A DNA stretch of 34,138 bases from Isosphaeraceae bacterium (GCA_025356475.1 JANXSX010000093.1:1-34138), one strand, 5' to 3'; counted from the stretch's first letter, positions 25,404-33,121 are shown. Program-made: numbers and translations. The notes: generated from the sequence alone by a model not told the origin.

Positions 25404-25527
25404 GTGTTCCCCATCATATGGTCGAGCCGAAGGTCCGCAAAAGGCCGTCCCAAGCAGTATCCGTTGATGAAAAAAGACCAGGGCTGAACTTCGCAACCAC
25501 TTGCTAGAAAAGGATGTTGCGGCTGAA
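25404..25527 (+). pseudogene. Decayed 3' end of an IS4-type transposase
   Basis: Three plus-strand frames in succession spell the typical IS4-type transposase C-terminus: VEPKVRKRP in one frame, RPKQYPLMKK in the next, and ELRNHLLEKDVAAE in the third. The normal stop after the final Ala-Ala has mutated from TAA to GAA. Frameshifts and the missing body show it is a scar. It is followed by AAGTTCATGCCATTCAAG, the same flank that follows the transposase end at the right edge of the window. The rest of 25311-25839 shows no gene. Confidence 0.7.
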
Positions 25528-25543
25528 GTTCATGCCATTCAAG
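25526..25543 (+). repeat. Copy 1 of dispersed AAGTTCATGCCATTC motif
   Basis: AAGTTCATGCCATTCAAG follows the decayed transposase end. The same core occurs on the minus strand at 31708-31726 and at 33935-33953. It probably marks the outer end of an IS family. Confidence 0.55.
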
Positions 25544-25839
25544 AATGTGTCCGGTGCATTCCCCAAACGAATTGACCAAACGTTTCCTAATCTTTCTGAA
25601 GTTGCAGTGAACCCGGAAACGCAAGAGGGACAGGAACGCAATCGGGACGCGGTTGTCCTCAGTTGAAAGTTGGGCTGTATCTCCACAACCTTCTCCAAGG
25701 TTCTCAACCCCAGTTCTTAACCTTGTGGATGCACTCGGGGGATTAATCCCCGCGATTTCCTTTTGGCCCTTGACTGCGAATCTACACGTGTGCACGATGC
25801 CGTACGGCGATGATAACCCGATCACGAGAGGTGAGAGAC

Positions 25840-26040
25840 ATGGAAGCGACCAAGTGTGTGATCTGCCAAGGTGATGATGTCGTTGATGCCATGCTCAATT
25901 CAGATCGTGTGCATGTCGTCTGCCGTGAAGGGTTGAAACCAGCGGTTCCATTGCAAGCTACCGTGTGCCTGGGATGTGGTTTCGTCGCCACCTACCTGCG
26001 GCGGGATGATTTGGAGCAAGTCCGAACCTGGAAGGGTTAG
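25840..26040 (+). CDS. Zinc-ribbon miniprotein
   Basis: 66 residues with two Cys pairs, CVIC (about residues 6-9) and CLGCG (about 45-49), the spacing of a small zinc ribbon. Between them lies an alternating hydrophobic stretch (DRVHVVCREGLKPAVPLQA), as in strand-loop-strand ribbon folds. The ATG at 25840 is chosen over one at 25810 because GAGAGGTGAGAG lies just before it and the ribbon then begins near the N-terminus. Similar stand-alone ribbons bind nucleic acid or protein; the role is unknown. It sits alone between a transposase scar and an opposing FG-GAP gene. Confidence 0.65.
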   Translation: MEATKCVICQGDDVVDAMLNSDRVHVVCREGLKPAVPLQATVCLGCGFVATYLRRDDLEQVRTWKG

Positions 26041-26212
26041 GAAGGGGTCGGAGTTTGACGCGGGGCGCTTTGGCCTCGACAGCGAGTCATTCCACACTGG
26101 ATGCAAAGTGGCGGTAGAGCGTCGATCTCTTGATACCCTCGACCCGTCATCGTGTCAACAATAAGGTAAGAGCAGTATCTGTCACGAAATAATCTGATCC
26201 AGACGTTATTGG

Positions 26213-27682
26213 CTACGGGTTCTCTGGATATTTAGTAGGTTTGAACTGTGCCACGTAATTCCCCCAGCCAAGATAGAGCGTACGATTGCCGGTCCGATCC
26301 AGTGGGCCAGCGGTGACGGGGCCAATTCCCCCTTTGAGCTCCAGCATGCATTCAGGACCAGACGGATTGCCCGGAAGATACCTCATGAGCTTGCCCGCTC
26401 CGGTCGCGAACCAAAGTTCGGGCTGGCCGTCGCCGTCAATGTCGGCGACCTGGTACTGTCCATCGTCGGGCTGGAGATCGCCAGCGTGTCCGGTGGCGAT
26501 GACCTTCCGGCTCTGTACCCCCTTGGGGCCTACGCGATAGGAGATCATCTCGCATTCGCCACCATAGATGTGGTCGGTTTGCCACCAAGCGATCAAGTCC
26601 CGCGTCCCATCGTTGTGCAGGTCGGCCGAGATGAACCTGACGTTGGCAAAACGATCGTCTTCGTCGATTTCGAGGCTCAGGGCAAGCGCTTCACCCGGGG
26701 CATTGACTCGGTAGACGTGAATTGCCGCCTTGTTTTCGGCATAACCGGTCGCGAGGCAGATATCAATCTGTCCGTCGCCGTCGATATCATCGGACTGGCT
26801 CCACTCGCCACTTGCGGGGAGCTGGCCGACGACTTTCCAGCCGAGTGCCTGGGTGGCAAATCCAGTGTCACTCTTGGTGGAAGTGAGGCGATACTCCACA
26901 ACTTCACCGAGCCCGCAAAACGTAATGAATGCCCCGTCACTCTCTGACTCCGAAGGAGTCTTACTCGCGGAGCCCCCCTGCGAGGCGAAGCCGATTCCGT
27001 GACTCCAATGGCTGGCGATATCGGGTCGGGCCATCCCAAGCGGTGTCATGCTCGGCATGTTGAGCCGCCACGCGTACAGTCTCGGTCGACCTGCCGGTAA
27101 GACCTGGCTTGTTGAAGCTAAGAGCTCGGGGACACCGTCGTGGTCCATGTCGTGAACGGCAAGGTGGCTGACGATACAATGTCCGTACTCCACAGCGTCA
27201 CCGAGTCCTGAGGCGACCTCGAGGGACAATCCGTTTGGCGAGTAGATATTGAATGAAAAAATGCTGCCATGTGGTTGGGTTCCCACGAAGACGCGATCCC
27301 CGAAATCGCCCATGGTGTCGAGCGATGAGGCGAGAGCGCTCACCTTGTCAGAGAACTTCTGAACAGGGAGCAGAGTCCACCCTGCGCTCAGTTGTTGGAT
27401 CGCGTTTTCGACACCCGAATGTCGCAGTTCGAGCCCCCGATCCGTCTGTGTGAAATCGCTCGCAACGCTCTGCCCACCGACGTTTTCCCACATGAAGAGG
27501 CCGAAACAGATGATCACAAACGCAATAATCGTGGTAAGGAATGCGGGACTCGGCCTGCGTCGTGATACTCTCACTCGACCAGATGAAGCGGTGGGCGTTG
27601 CCGCAACATGGGGCTGAGGCAGGATCGTCAACCGTCGTAGCGAGAAGAAAAGAGCCATGGGGTCCTTACCCTTCGGAATCAT
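26213..27682 (-). CDS. Membrane-anchored FG-GAP/VCBS repeat protein
   Basis: 489 residues with one transmembrane helix near the N-terminus (about residues 48-65, FLTTIIAFVIICFGLFMWE) and an extracytoplasmic beta-propeller-like body. At least three calcium-loop repeats are visible: HDMDHDGVPELLAS, DDIDGDGQIDICLATG and ADIDGDGQPELWFATG, plus a weaker ADLHNDGTRDLIAWW. The DxDxDG loops bind calcium, and such repeats form integrin-like propellers used in surface binding. ATGs at 27682 and 27658 are both possible. A ligand or partner cannot be given. Planctomycetes carry many of these proteins. Confidence 0.85.
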   Translation of the reverse strand: MIPKGKDPMALFFSLRRLTILPQPHVAATPTASSGRVRVSRRRPSPAFLTTIIAFVIICFGLFMWENVGGQSVASDFTQTDRGLELRHSGVENAIQQLSAGWTLLPVQKFSDKVSALASSLDTMGDFGDRVFVGTQPHGSIFSFNIYSPNGLSLEVASGLGDAVEYGHCIVSHLAVHDMDHDGVPELLASTSQVLPAGRPRLYAWRLNMPSMTPLGMARPDIASHWSHGIGFASQGGSASKTPSESESDGAFITFCGLGEVVEYRLTSTKSDTGFATQALGWKVVGQLPASGEWSQSDDIDGDGQIDICLATGYAENKAAIHVYRVNAPGEALALSLEIDEDDRFANVRFISADLHNDGTRDLIAWWQTDHIYGGECEMISYRVGPKGVQSRKVIATGHAGDLQPDDGQYQVADIDGDGQPELWFATGAGKLMRYLPGNPSGPECMLELKGGIGPVTAGPLDRTGNRTLYLGWGNYVAQFKPTKYPENP

Positions 27683-28385
27683 CGAAGATGAACATGGTTT
27701 CGAATGTCTGGGCGCGCAGAATCAGCCAGTACCAGCGATCTGCGTGCTGGAGTTGTCACACGTCACACAAGAATTCGAGGCACAAGATCAACCTACGCGT
27801 GGCACGTCGACTCCACACGGATTCGGCGACTGATCTCTTGGGGGGAGTGCAGGGGACTATTCTGACTCAGCGACATTTCCGTAAGGATTGGACCGAATTC
27901 TTTAGTTGCGAGCCAATTTTCCTTGAGATCCCCAAGGAGCGGCCCGCCTCACGACGTAGTCAGTCGGTCGCAGATTGTTCATCAAGGTTTATATAGGTCT
28001 TACGCCGGGGTTCGGGAAACCCGTGAACCTGAAGGTGGCAGTCATCGTCGCACTTGCAGAGGAGAACATGTGGCCATTGCCGATTGTTATCGGCGACACC
28101 CAACGTTCAGGAATCCTCGATCGCAGTCGTCGTGATTCCTAGGACTCGAACTTTCCGTGCGACATCATAGATTGGGGGATTTACGCCTCAGCCCGGGCTT
28201 GACGCAATTCGCCAAGTCTCCGATGATACCGCTGTGAGGCTTGGACGCGGCTGGGTTGACCACGACACGCCTTACGTGGAAGCTGCACTGCCCAGCTTCC
28301 CATCGAGAAGAGCAGTTCGCTGGAGTCATGATTGATCGGGTGGTCATGACTGCGGTCCGCTTGCGAGGGACAGGAGGTCCAAGGG
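27683..28385. other. 703-bp intergenic region with a compact hairpin and a 24-codon ORF
   Basis: GGTTC-GGG-AAA-CCC-gt-GAACC forms a tight hairpin at 28009-28029. About 40 nt further on, AGAGGAG (28058-28064) leads to an ATG at 28068 and a 24-residue frame (MWPLPIVIGDTQRSGILDRS..., stop at 28140-28142). A hairpin plus a strong ribosome site before a tiny frame suggests a leader peptide, the broken start of a mobile-element gene or part of a decayed intron. The rest of the interval, including 27683-27990, shows nothing I can defend. Confidence 0.35.
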
Positions 28386-28607
28386 ATGAGACGAGTTTTG
28401 TTCTTACTGTTGATGATCGGAAGTTGTTCACTGGCCTGTGCTTCAAAGCATCAAAAACAGCCGCCACTCGTCAAGCCAAGCTACACTCCGATGGACTCGT
28501 CCGAAGACATTGTTCGAAAGGCTGTCGCACGGGACGACAACAAGACCGCGAGAGGCTGGCTCTCATCGGCAGCAGCAAAGAATGGGATGCGGGCGACCGG
28601 TTTTTGA
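28386..28607 (+). CDS. Small predicted lipoprotein
   Basis: 73 residues starting MRRVLFLLLMIGSCSLACAS, a short signal peptide with a lipobox-like IGSC (Cys14) and a second Cys in SLAC (Cys18). Processing at either would lipidate the mature protein. AGGAGG (28372-28377) eight bases before the ATG is one of the strongest ribosome sites in the window, which supports a real gene. The mature part is polar (KHQKQPPLVKPSYTPMDSSED) and ends in a short helix. Unknown function, likely envelope-associated. It converges on the CDF transporter gene, with 17 bp between stops. Confidence 0.7.
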   Translation: MRRVLFLLLMIGSCSLACASKHQKQPPLVKPSYTPMDSSEDIVRKAVARDDNKTARGWLSSAAAKNGMRATGF

Positions 28608-28624
28608 GTGAGGTAGGGGATGGA

Positions 28625-29506
28625 TCAGTGCCTCGATCGTTCGTAAGGTTCCATGTGGATCAGAACCCCCGAGACTTCGGGAACGGCTGCGCGGATGGCC
28701 CCTTTAACCTTCCCGCTCAGGATGTGGGCGTCGCGAAGGTGCATCGACCCGTCGGTCTGGACGTGAAGGTCGACGAAATACTCGGTACCGAACTTTCGGA
28801 CGCGGAGCTTTTCCAGGTCGAGCACACCTTCGACACTCTTGGCTGAGGCGATGATCTGGTCGATGACCGGGCCGACGGGCATTCGATCCATTAGGTCATA
28901 GATCGTCGGTTTCAAGAGAACAACACCATTGATGGCGATCACACCGGCTGCGACCAGCGATGCCCAGTCATCGGCGGACTCCCAGCCCGGCCCTCCCCAG
29001 AGTGCGATCGCAATTCCGACGAACGCTGCGCCCGAGGTGATCGCATCACTGCGATGATGCCAGGCGTCGGCCTTGACGACCGTGCTCCCGGTTTCTTGGG
29101 CAATTTTGAGCACGCGACGGAAGAGAAACTCCTTGACGATGATCACCACGGGGATGACTGCCAAGGTGAACGGAGCCGGCATGTGGTGGGGGGTCATGAT
29201 CTCACCGACAGCCGCGATCGCGATTCCCAAGGCAGCACCCAGGAGCATCAACGAGACAATCACGGCCGCCAGGGTCTCGGCCTTGCCGTAGCCGAAGGGA
29301 TACTCGTCGTTGGCAGGTCGGGTGGTGATTCGCAGGCCGGTCCAGACGACCAGGGACGAGAAGATATCCATGGACGATTCAACGGCGTCGGCGATCAGAG
29401 CGTAGGTATGCCCGGTAATTCCGGCCACGAGCTTGATGATCACCAGAGCGATGTTGATCACAAGTCCCGTCTTGGCGGCTTTGATTCCCCGAGTCGCACT
29501 GTTCAC
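28625..29506 (-). CDS. Cation diffusion facilitator (CDF) family metal transporter
   Basis: 293 residues with six membrane helices (about 12-205) and a C-terminal cytoplasmic ferredoxin-like domain (about 210-290) of the ZT_dimer type. The metal site is ADAVESSMDIFSS in helix 2 (Glu-x3-Asp) and ADAWHHRSDAITSG in helix 5 (His-x3-Asp). A YPFGYGKAE segment in the helix 2-3 loop is typical of the family. CDF proteins expel Zn, Cd, Fe or Mn from the cytoplasm in exchange for protons. The Glu in helix 2 in place of the usual His or Asp makes the metal preference uncertain. Start ATG 29506. It is downstream of the APC permease, with a hairpin between. Confidence 0.92.
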   Translation of the reverse strand: MNSATRGIKAAKTGLVINIALVIIKLVAGITGHTYALIADAVESSMDIFSSLVVWTGLRITTRPANDEYPFGYGKAETLAAVIVSLMLLGAALGIAIAAVGEIMTPHHMPAPFTLAVIPVVIIVKEFLFRRVLKIAQETGSTVVKADAWHHRSDAITSGAAFVGIAIALWGGPGWESADDWASLVAAGVIAINGVVLLKPTIYDLMDRMPVGPVIDQIIASAKSVEGVLDLEKLRVRKFGTEYFVDLHVQTDGSMHLRDAHILSGKVKGAIRAAVPEVSGVLIHMEPYERSRH

Positions 29507-29583
29507 GGGGGCTTCCTCGACGGGCGTTGAACCGGGGCGAGGACGTTCCCCCCGATTCCCGGCTGGTCCTGAGTTCTACAGCC

Positions 29584-29613
29584 GGAGGATGTGAGCCGAC
29601 ACTCACATCCTCC
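29584..29613. terminator. Perfect 12-bp stem hairpin between permease and CDF genes
   Basis: GGAGGATGTGAG (29584-29595) is exactly complementary to CTCACATCCTCC (29602-29613) with a 6-nt loop. It starts eight bases past the permease stop on the minus strand. It has no U-tract, so it is a hairpin-type terminator or an mRNA 3' stabiliser. Confidence 0.55.
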
Positions 29614-29620
29614 CCGCTCG

Positions 29621-31600
29621 TTACGCGTGGATCAAGAGACCGATTCGTTCGGGGAGCTGCTCGGCAACACTCTGGATGACATTACCTTTCATCGCATTCC
29701 AGAGAGAACCCCGTTTGGTGGTACCCAGGAGCAACCGGTCGGCACCATGTGTGACAGCCATGTCGAGGATCGCGTCAGGAATATCACGAGCGACTCCGTA
29801 AAGCAGTCTCAAGGGGACCCCAGCTTCGGAGGCCTGAACCCGGAGTCTATCGAAGAGCGTCAGTGCTTCGGTGTCTTCCGATAGGCTGGGAGGAACTGTT
29901 GGCCCCATTGGGGTGACCGCCAGGTGGCGGAGGAAGAGGATCTGGAGTTCGGCCTCTTGGCTCTTGCACTCCTGGATCGCAAACTCGATCAACCGGGGGT
30001 TTCCCTGGGTTGCAACCATGTAGCGATACTTCGGTGTGTAAGAACCAGTCTGCATCATCAGAGCCTTGCGTGGTTTCTGCTCATTCTCTGCTGCGATATG
30101 TTCGGCTTTGTCAGCGGCAAGGATGGCTTCCCGATAGACCTTTGCCTTGATGCTAGCGAAAGTCATCATGCCAGCGACGGCCAGCGATGGAATGAACGCT
30201 TTCCAGTCGTCTCCAATCAGAATGGCAATCAAGAGCTCGGCAGATACGGACGCGACGGCGAAGGCCAGGTAGCCATTGCGGACGCCAACCGGGACCTTGG
30301 CCGCTTTGGAAGTCACGATCGTAGCAAGCCGGCCTGCCAGCCCAGCGACCAGGACGATCAGGGCGAAACTCCGAGCCGCCGGCTTCTCAAGGCAGATTGT
30401 CAGGCCGATGGCGAGCATGACAAGCGTCAGGAACTGCATGAATCCCCGCTCGATTTTACCGAGCGGAAGCTGGTAGTTCGTCGAGGTGGTCGCGAGATTG
30501 ATCGAGATCGCGCCGACAACTCCGATGGCATAGAGGCCGGCGAGTTTCTCAACATTCGGGAAGATCAGCACAACAACGGCTGGGATAATCGTACCAATGA
30601 TCAACGGCAGCATCGGCATCCCGTACCGATTCAGCCCCGAGAGCTTATGGGGAAGCTCCTTATCTCGCGAGAGCATGAACTGGATTGAGACGAGGTCAGC
30701 AAGGGCCGTATTTACAGCAGAAAGGAGCAGGGCGGCGAAAACGATGGCCGAGACAGCGGCAAATCCCGGCCCAACATAGTAAGAGGCGATCACCTTGAGC
30801 ATGTCGCCGGTATGTTCCAGTTCGCCCGATGGACCTCGAGCGCCGAGGATGCTATCGGGCAAGGTATTCATGGCGGCACCCAAGATCAGATTCAAGATCA
30901 CAATCTCGATCAGGACCGGCAAGATCGACTTGCGAGCCGTCTTTTCGACCGGAAGGACCATGATCCCGGTCATATTGGCGATCGCCTCGACCCCCGAAAG
31001 CGCCAGCACGATTTCGGTGAAGCCAATCCAGGAATGGAGAACGCCGTTCCTGAACGGCGATTCCACCTTCATCGTGTGAAGGTGAGGTAGGCAGTAAATT
31101 CCAATGACGAGCGTCAAGGCCACCGTGGCGAGCGCCACGACCATGGCAATTGTGCCCGTTTTTGTGGGTCCAAAGAAGTTCAAGCCGCCAATCGCAAGGA
31201 TCGTCAGGGCAGCAGCAAGAGCATCGACGGGTATGAGCCCAAAGAGCTGGATGTCTTTGATGCCGAGGTAGTGGAAGGCATCAAGACAGGAGAGCGACGC
31301 TGTGACGACATAGTCGGCACAGAGCAATAATCCCCCGACCACGGCAAGCAGTTGTGATCGGTGACGAGCTGAGGAGTAGACACCGCCGCCATCAGGGAAG
31401 AGCCGACAGATGATCTCGTAGCACCAGCCGACCCCGATCATCAGTGCGCACATTGCGGCGATGAACCAGAACGAGCCTCGGCCTGTGAAGGCGAAGGCAA
31501 GGCCTAGAACATAGAGCCGACTGGTCCCCCAGTCACCAAAGAGCATCGGGCCGGCATGGTACCAGTGCAATTCCCGAGGACGTTCGCCCGAGGCTAGCAT
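29621..31600 (-). CDS. APC-family amino acid permease with C-terminal universal-stress (USP) domain
   Basis: 659 residues: about 12-14 membrane helices of the amino acid-polyamine-organocation superfamily (about residues 20-480), a charged linker (about 485-515), then a USP-like Rossmann domain (about 520-659). The USP ATP-binding motif is LLLGTTKRGSLWNAMKGNVIQSV, matching G-x2-G-x9-G-S/T, so it probably binds nucleotide and may gate or sense energy state. Permease landmarks include the FTGRGSFWF and GWCYEIICRLFPDGGGVYSSAR segments. The substrate, probably an amino acid or amine, cannot be read. Start ATG 31600. Upstream lies decayed DNA (31648-31968). Confidence 0.85.
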   Translation of the reverse strand: MLASGERPRELHWYHAGPMLFGDWGTSRLYVLGLAFAFTGRGSFWFIAAMCALMIGVGWCYEIICRLFPDGGGVYSSARHRSQLLAVVGGLLLCADYVVTASLSCLDAFHYLGIKDIQLFGLIPVDALAAALTILAIGGLNFFGPTKTGTIAMVVALATVALTLVIGIYCLPHLHTMKVESPFRNGVLHSWIGFTEIVLALSGVEAIANMTGIMVLPVEKTARKSILPVLIEIVILNLILGAAMNTLPDSILGARGPSGELEHTGDMLKVIASYYVGPGFAAVSAIVFAALLLSAVNTALADLVSIQFMLSRDKELPHKLSGLNRYGMPMLPLIIGTIIPAVVVLIFPNVEKLAGLYAIGVVGAISINLATTSTNYQLPLGKIERGFMQFLTLVMLAIGLTICLEKPAARSFALIVLVAGLAGRLATIVTSKAAKVPVGVRNGYLAFAVASVSAELLIAILIGDDWKAFIPSLAVAGMMTFASIKAKVYREAILAADKAEHIAAENEQKPRKALMMQTGSYTPKYRYMVATQGNPRLIEFAIQECKSQEAELQILFLRHLAVTPMGPTVPPSLSEDTEALTLFDRLRVQASEAGVPLRLLYGVARDIPDAILDMAVTHGADRLLLGTTKRGSLWNAMKGNVIQSVAEQLPERIGLLIHA

Positions 31601-31647
31601 TCAGTTCCAACTCTTTCGCTCTAGGAATCGCAGATGGGACCTTAAAG

Positions 31648-31968
31648 TCACCTCGGAATCAGGTTCCTCCCAAGTTTATAGGAATTGCGACGGAAAGCAC
31701 CATACTCGAATGGCATGAACTTAAGCGTTAAGGTCTCGCGACCTCTTGAGCCATACTGGACCGTGGTGCCGTTCGGATAGGCGCGGGTCTAAGTACCACC
31801 GCCATTCAGGGTCAAGGTCGAGACGTCGTCTGGCACACCGACATCGTTCGAGCCGTCGGAGATCAAGTTGAAGATGATCCATTCCCTCCAGAGATCGGCA
31901 AGAATTCGTGCTGTCGTCTTTGAAGTTCCTGTCCCCTTCGATCCGCCCGACCCCTTCGATCCGCCTTA
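31648..31968 (-). pseudogene. Decayed minus-strand coding remnant with internal stop
   Basis: A minus-strand frame reads a Gly-Ser-Lys linker (GSKGSGGSKGTGTSK), then RILADLWREWIIFNLISDGS and DVGVPDDVSTLTLNGGGT. It meets a TAG at 31789-31791 and continues as TRAYPNGTTVQYGSRGRE to a TGA at 31648-31650. The protein-like composition and C-rich third codon positions argue for past coding. A TAA at 31966-31968 abuts the linker exactly where the toxin tail starts on the other strand. The 15-bp tandem repeat at 31933-31965 encodes the Gly-Ser-Lys units. Family unknown; perhaps an extracellular protein. Confidence 0.4.
31708..31726 (-). repeat. Copy 2 of dispersed AAGTTCATGCCATTC motif
   Basis: GCTTAAGTTCATGCCATTC on the minus strand is identical over 19 bp to the sequence at 33935-33953. 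Here no transposase end is recognisable beside it. Confidence 0.5.
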
Positions 31969-32085
31969 GTCGTCGAGAAGGGTGGCAAGATTTACGATGC
32001 TACAACAGGTGGTCGTGGACTGACGATAGATGAATTCAAGGCTTTATGGGGAAATTCAGGTGGTCTTGATTTTGGTGGTTTATAG
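31969..32085 (+). pseudogene. C-terminal tail of a polymorphic (Rhs/CDI-like) toxin, 5' part missing
   Basis: The plus frame reads VVEKGGKIYDATTGGRGLTI and then DEFKALWGNSGGLDFGGL before a TAG at 32083-32085. 'VV-x-x-G-x-x-YDA-x-TG-x-x-G-x-x-x-DEF/Y-x-x-LW' is the layout of the last ~40 residues of several papain-like or related toxin domains found at the ends of Rhs and other polymorphic toxins. The frame has no start codon and no toxin body. The sequence to its left is unrelated minus-strand DNA, so only the displaced tip survives. Its stop overlaps the ribosome site of the next gene, the normal toxin-immunity spacing. Toxin identity is by pattern only. Confidence 0.5.
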
Positions 32086-32094
32086 GAGTAAGCC

Positions 32095-32508
32095 GTGGTG
32101 TTACCCTACAATCTAGACAATGTCCGCAATCAACCTGGGCTTTTTGTACCGAACGGAGAGTATTCCGAGATTGTGATGTTCGTCGAAGGAGTCGACTTCG
32201 GCGTGAATCACAAGTTGTTCGAGGGATTCCGAGAATGGCTGATCCTTCGACTTGGCAAAATCGACTGTCGGTATTGGAACGGACTGGTGCTTGAGGTTTC
32301 CGGTATTGACTATCCCGCTGTCCCGGGTCGAATCACGGTGCCCGACGAAAAACTCGCCATAGAAGCGATGTTCGTCCTACTTGAGGAGTTTCTCGCCGAC
32401 AGAGCGCGCGTCGGTCTTCGAGCCATCCTCGAGAGTTATTCTGAGTCCCGGGAGCGCTGGGAGGAAGAGATGGCGCGAGCAGTTGAGAATGAATGTTTCG
32501 ATGACTGA
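32095..32508 (+). CDS. Acidic protein in immunity-gene position
   Basis: 137 residues, strongly acidic (many Glu/Asp, C-terminus ENECFDD), no signal or membrane segment, so cytoplasmic. The start is GTG at 32095 (or 32098), with TAGGAG (32083-32088) whose TAG is the stop of the toxin tail. The core reads LDNVRNQPGLFVPNGEYSEI, then MFVEGVDFG, FEGFREWLILRLG and ITVPDEKLAIEAMFVLLEEFL. The pattern 'RPG-...-F-x-x-G-x-D-...-L-x-GF-x-x-WL-...-EFL-x-x-R' occurs in small proteins found beside toxins in other bacteria, as far as I recall. Position, acidity and size support an immunity protein that binds the toxin; with the toxin gone it may be an orphan that protects against neighbours. A general cytoplasmic protein is the alternative. 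Confidence 0.7.
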   Translation: MVLPYNLDNVRNQPGLFVPNGEYSEIVMFVEGVDFGVNHKLFEGFREWLILRLGKIDCRYWNGLVLEVSGIDYPAVPGRITVPDEKLAIEAMFVLLEEFLADRARVGLRAILESYSESRERWEEEMARAVENECFDD

Positions 32509-32578
32509 TTGTAGTGTGCCAGCAACTCAGACAAGACACAATGCCTACTCTCGCCGCCCGCCAGGAGCGAACAAAGGG

Positions 32579-32627
32579 GACATCGGCAGGTGGCACTGGT
32601 GAACATTTCTGGGTGCCACTGGTCGTA
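32579..32627 (+). repeat. Palindromic repeat element, copy A
   Basis: A 49-bp unit containing GTGGCAC...GTGCCAC, which folds on itself. CACTGGTCG-TACT-CGACCAGTG follows directly (32618-32639) as a second perfect hairpin. An inverted copy matching 41 of 49 positions lies at 32941-32989. REP-like or MITE-end-like. No gene is supported in 32509-33051. Confidence 0.6.
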
Positions 32628-32940
32628 CTCGACCAGTGTCTTCATGCATTCGACGACCTTCAAAAGATCACGATCCACTCCGGCACATCGTCAAGTCGCC
32701 GAAGACTCAACATATGCCAATTCCATATCGTTCGTAATCGGCAAGTTCCGGACACTATTGCGTTCGTCAGGTGTGGGATCCGCCGATAATACGAGAAAGT
32801 CAGCTCGTGGCAATCGCCGGGCTCATGAAATCTCTTGGCGGGCTTTCGATGGCTGTTCATGGACAACGAGGGTAAATCGGCAATCGCCTTGGAGCAAGGA
32901 ACGGAGTTCGTCGATCCTTCCGCCGAAATCACTGGTCGGA

Positions 32941-32989
32941 TACGACTATTGGCACTCGGAAATGTTCACTAGTGCCACCCGCCGACATC
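32941..32989 (-). repeat. Palindromic repeat element, copy B (inverted)
   Basis: Reverse complement of copy A with eight differences counted by eye. Copies A and B face each other and enclose about 310 bp with no clear gene, so the whole 32579-32989 block could be a small non-autonomous element or a decayed IS. Confidence 0.55.
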
Positions 32990-33051
32990 CGCTCCCGCCT
33001 GCGGTAGCGATCCACTCAGTGTTGCGTCGCGTAGCGCCTGCATGACATGAC

Positions 33052-33121
33052 GAGCCGTATGCGTTAACTCGCACGTACGGATCTATGGGAGCCCTGGGAG
33101 GGCAACTTCCCAGGGCGACCC
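33052..33121 (+). ncRNA. Group II intron 3' end: domains V and VI (orphan fragment)
   Basis: Domain V is GAGCCGTATGCG (33052-33063), loop TTAACT, then CGCACGTACGGATC (33070-33083). It keeps the catalytic AGC triad and the two-nucleotide bulge next to ACGG, with one mismatch where a G-U pair is usual. Domain VI follows: GCCCTGGGA (33091-33099) pairs with TCCCAGGGC (33108-33116) inside a GGG/CCC closing stem, and A33118 is well placed as the branch-point adenosine. The intron would end near 33122-33126. No reverse transcriptase/maturase frame or 5' GTGYG end is visible to the left, so this is a 3' fragment and probably inactive. Confidence 0.6.

Noticed and set aside
28241-28846. 201-codon plus-strand frame
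   Set aside because: It overlaps both the lipoprotein gene in another frame and the CDF gene on the opposite strand; its sequence is a shadow of those.
31793-31969. Plus-strand frame ending FDPPDPFDPP
   Set aside because: The repeat reads as Pro-rich on plus but as a Gly-Ser-Lys linker leading into a better protein on minus; the minus reading is preferred.
32590-33045. 151-codon plus-strand frame between the inverted repeats
   Set aside because: Both ends lie in the repeat elements, composition is Arg/Ser-rich, and shorter, more protein-like pieces appear in other frames; probably decayed.
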